A stretch of DNA of 19,933 nucleotides from Actinomycetes bacterium (GTDB lineage: Bacteria; Actinomycetota; Acidimicrobiia; Acidimicrobiales; Palsa-688): positions 1-19,933 of the forward strand of contig JAKBBA010000060.1 of assembly GCA_021808665.1 (NCBI GenBank). The letters run 5' to 3'. The notes under the pieces were generated by a model that was not told the DNA's origin, searched no databases, and was given only the letters and a program-made list of their open reading frames with translations. The position numbers were made by a program, and so were the translations under genes. Below, piece by piece: positions 19,808 through 19,933 of the stretch. Every line of letters starts with the position of its first letter. The first letter of the stretch is position 1.

Positions 19808-19933
19808 GTGGCTCGGGAGGTCGAGACGGTCATGGTCGGCGAAGCGTCGGGACTTGCAGTCACGATCCGGGTCCTCGACGGGATCGTTATATGGTGCGTC
19901 GACAACCTACCTGAGCGGTCAGAGGTGGTCGGT
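19808..19933 (+). CDS. Start of an unidentified ORF, cut by the window edge
   Basis: A GTG at 19808 (or ATG 19832, with GGGAGG about 13 bases upstream) opens a frame that runs to the edge: VMVGEASGLAVTIRVLDGIV then IWCVDNLPERSE. Too little is visible to assign a family, and it may not be a gene. Confidence 0.3.
   Translation, partial: MAREVETVMVGEASGLAVTIRVLDGIVIWCVDNLPERSEVVG

Noticed and set aside
1..19933. CRISPR array
   Set aside because: No regularly spaced short repeats were seen; the repeated units are long element copies and att fragments.

Overview
The window is high-GC DNA (sampled lines run from about 53% to 77% GC). Several genes have a TANNNT hexamer only 6-7 bases before the start codon, which suggests leaderless transcripts. 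It also carries a CgArsR-like ArsR and a remnant of a TrwC/MobF relaxase. Together these point to an actinobacterium; no rRNA or full housekeeping locus is present to place it more precisely.

The main structure is a tandem stack of integrated elements. Four same-direction copies of the 3' part of a tRNA, read as tRNA-Thr with anticodon CGT, lie near 1496, 6386, 10224 and 14973. They are best explained as attachment sites left by successive integrations into one tRNA gene whose intact copy is not in the window. They divide the left 15 kb into: (A) the right end of an element entering from the left edge, with part of a DNA methyltransferase gene and a DUF433/DUF5615 toxin-antitoxin pair; (B) 1496-6430, with an integrase stub and a lower-GC cargo of an APH-type kinase, a frameshifted CYTH enzyme, a HAD hydrolase, a membrane-anchored GAF-like protein and a small ORF; (C) 6386-10265, with the only intact integrase, a frameshifted excisionase-like gene, a VapBC pair, a relaxase remnant and a second DUF433 gene; (D) 10224-15003, with a TacAT-type DUF1778/GNAT pair, a decayed copy of the VapC gene from C, and a type II restriction-modification system of the XhoI/PaeR7I family, whose two genes converge.

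The three att copies at 1496, 10224 and 14973 each have a DUF433 antitoxin gene, whole or broken, just to their left, reading leftward. The elements therefore share one end design (toxin-antitoxin gene, integrase arm-type repeats, att core). The methyltransferase gene of D and its partial copy at the left edge are about 95% identical by eye, so A and D look like relatives carrying the same restriction-modification cargo. Sharp junctions show how the copies have been trimmed by deletion.

Right of the last att is an arsenic block: arsR reads rightward, and divergently a damaged ArsI/CadI-like gene, acr3 and arsC read leftward with four-base stop/start overlaps. It is followed by a further PIN-domain toxin-antitoxin pair with a palindromic operator over its promoter, and by an unrecognised 375-residue protein. 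Two cargo genes (CYTH, excisionase) are broken by one extra base in a G/C run, so either assembly error or real decay is possible. The least explained part is the cargo of element B (APH, CYTH, HAD, membrane GAF, small ORF), the best candidate here for an undescribed system.
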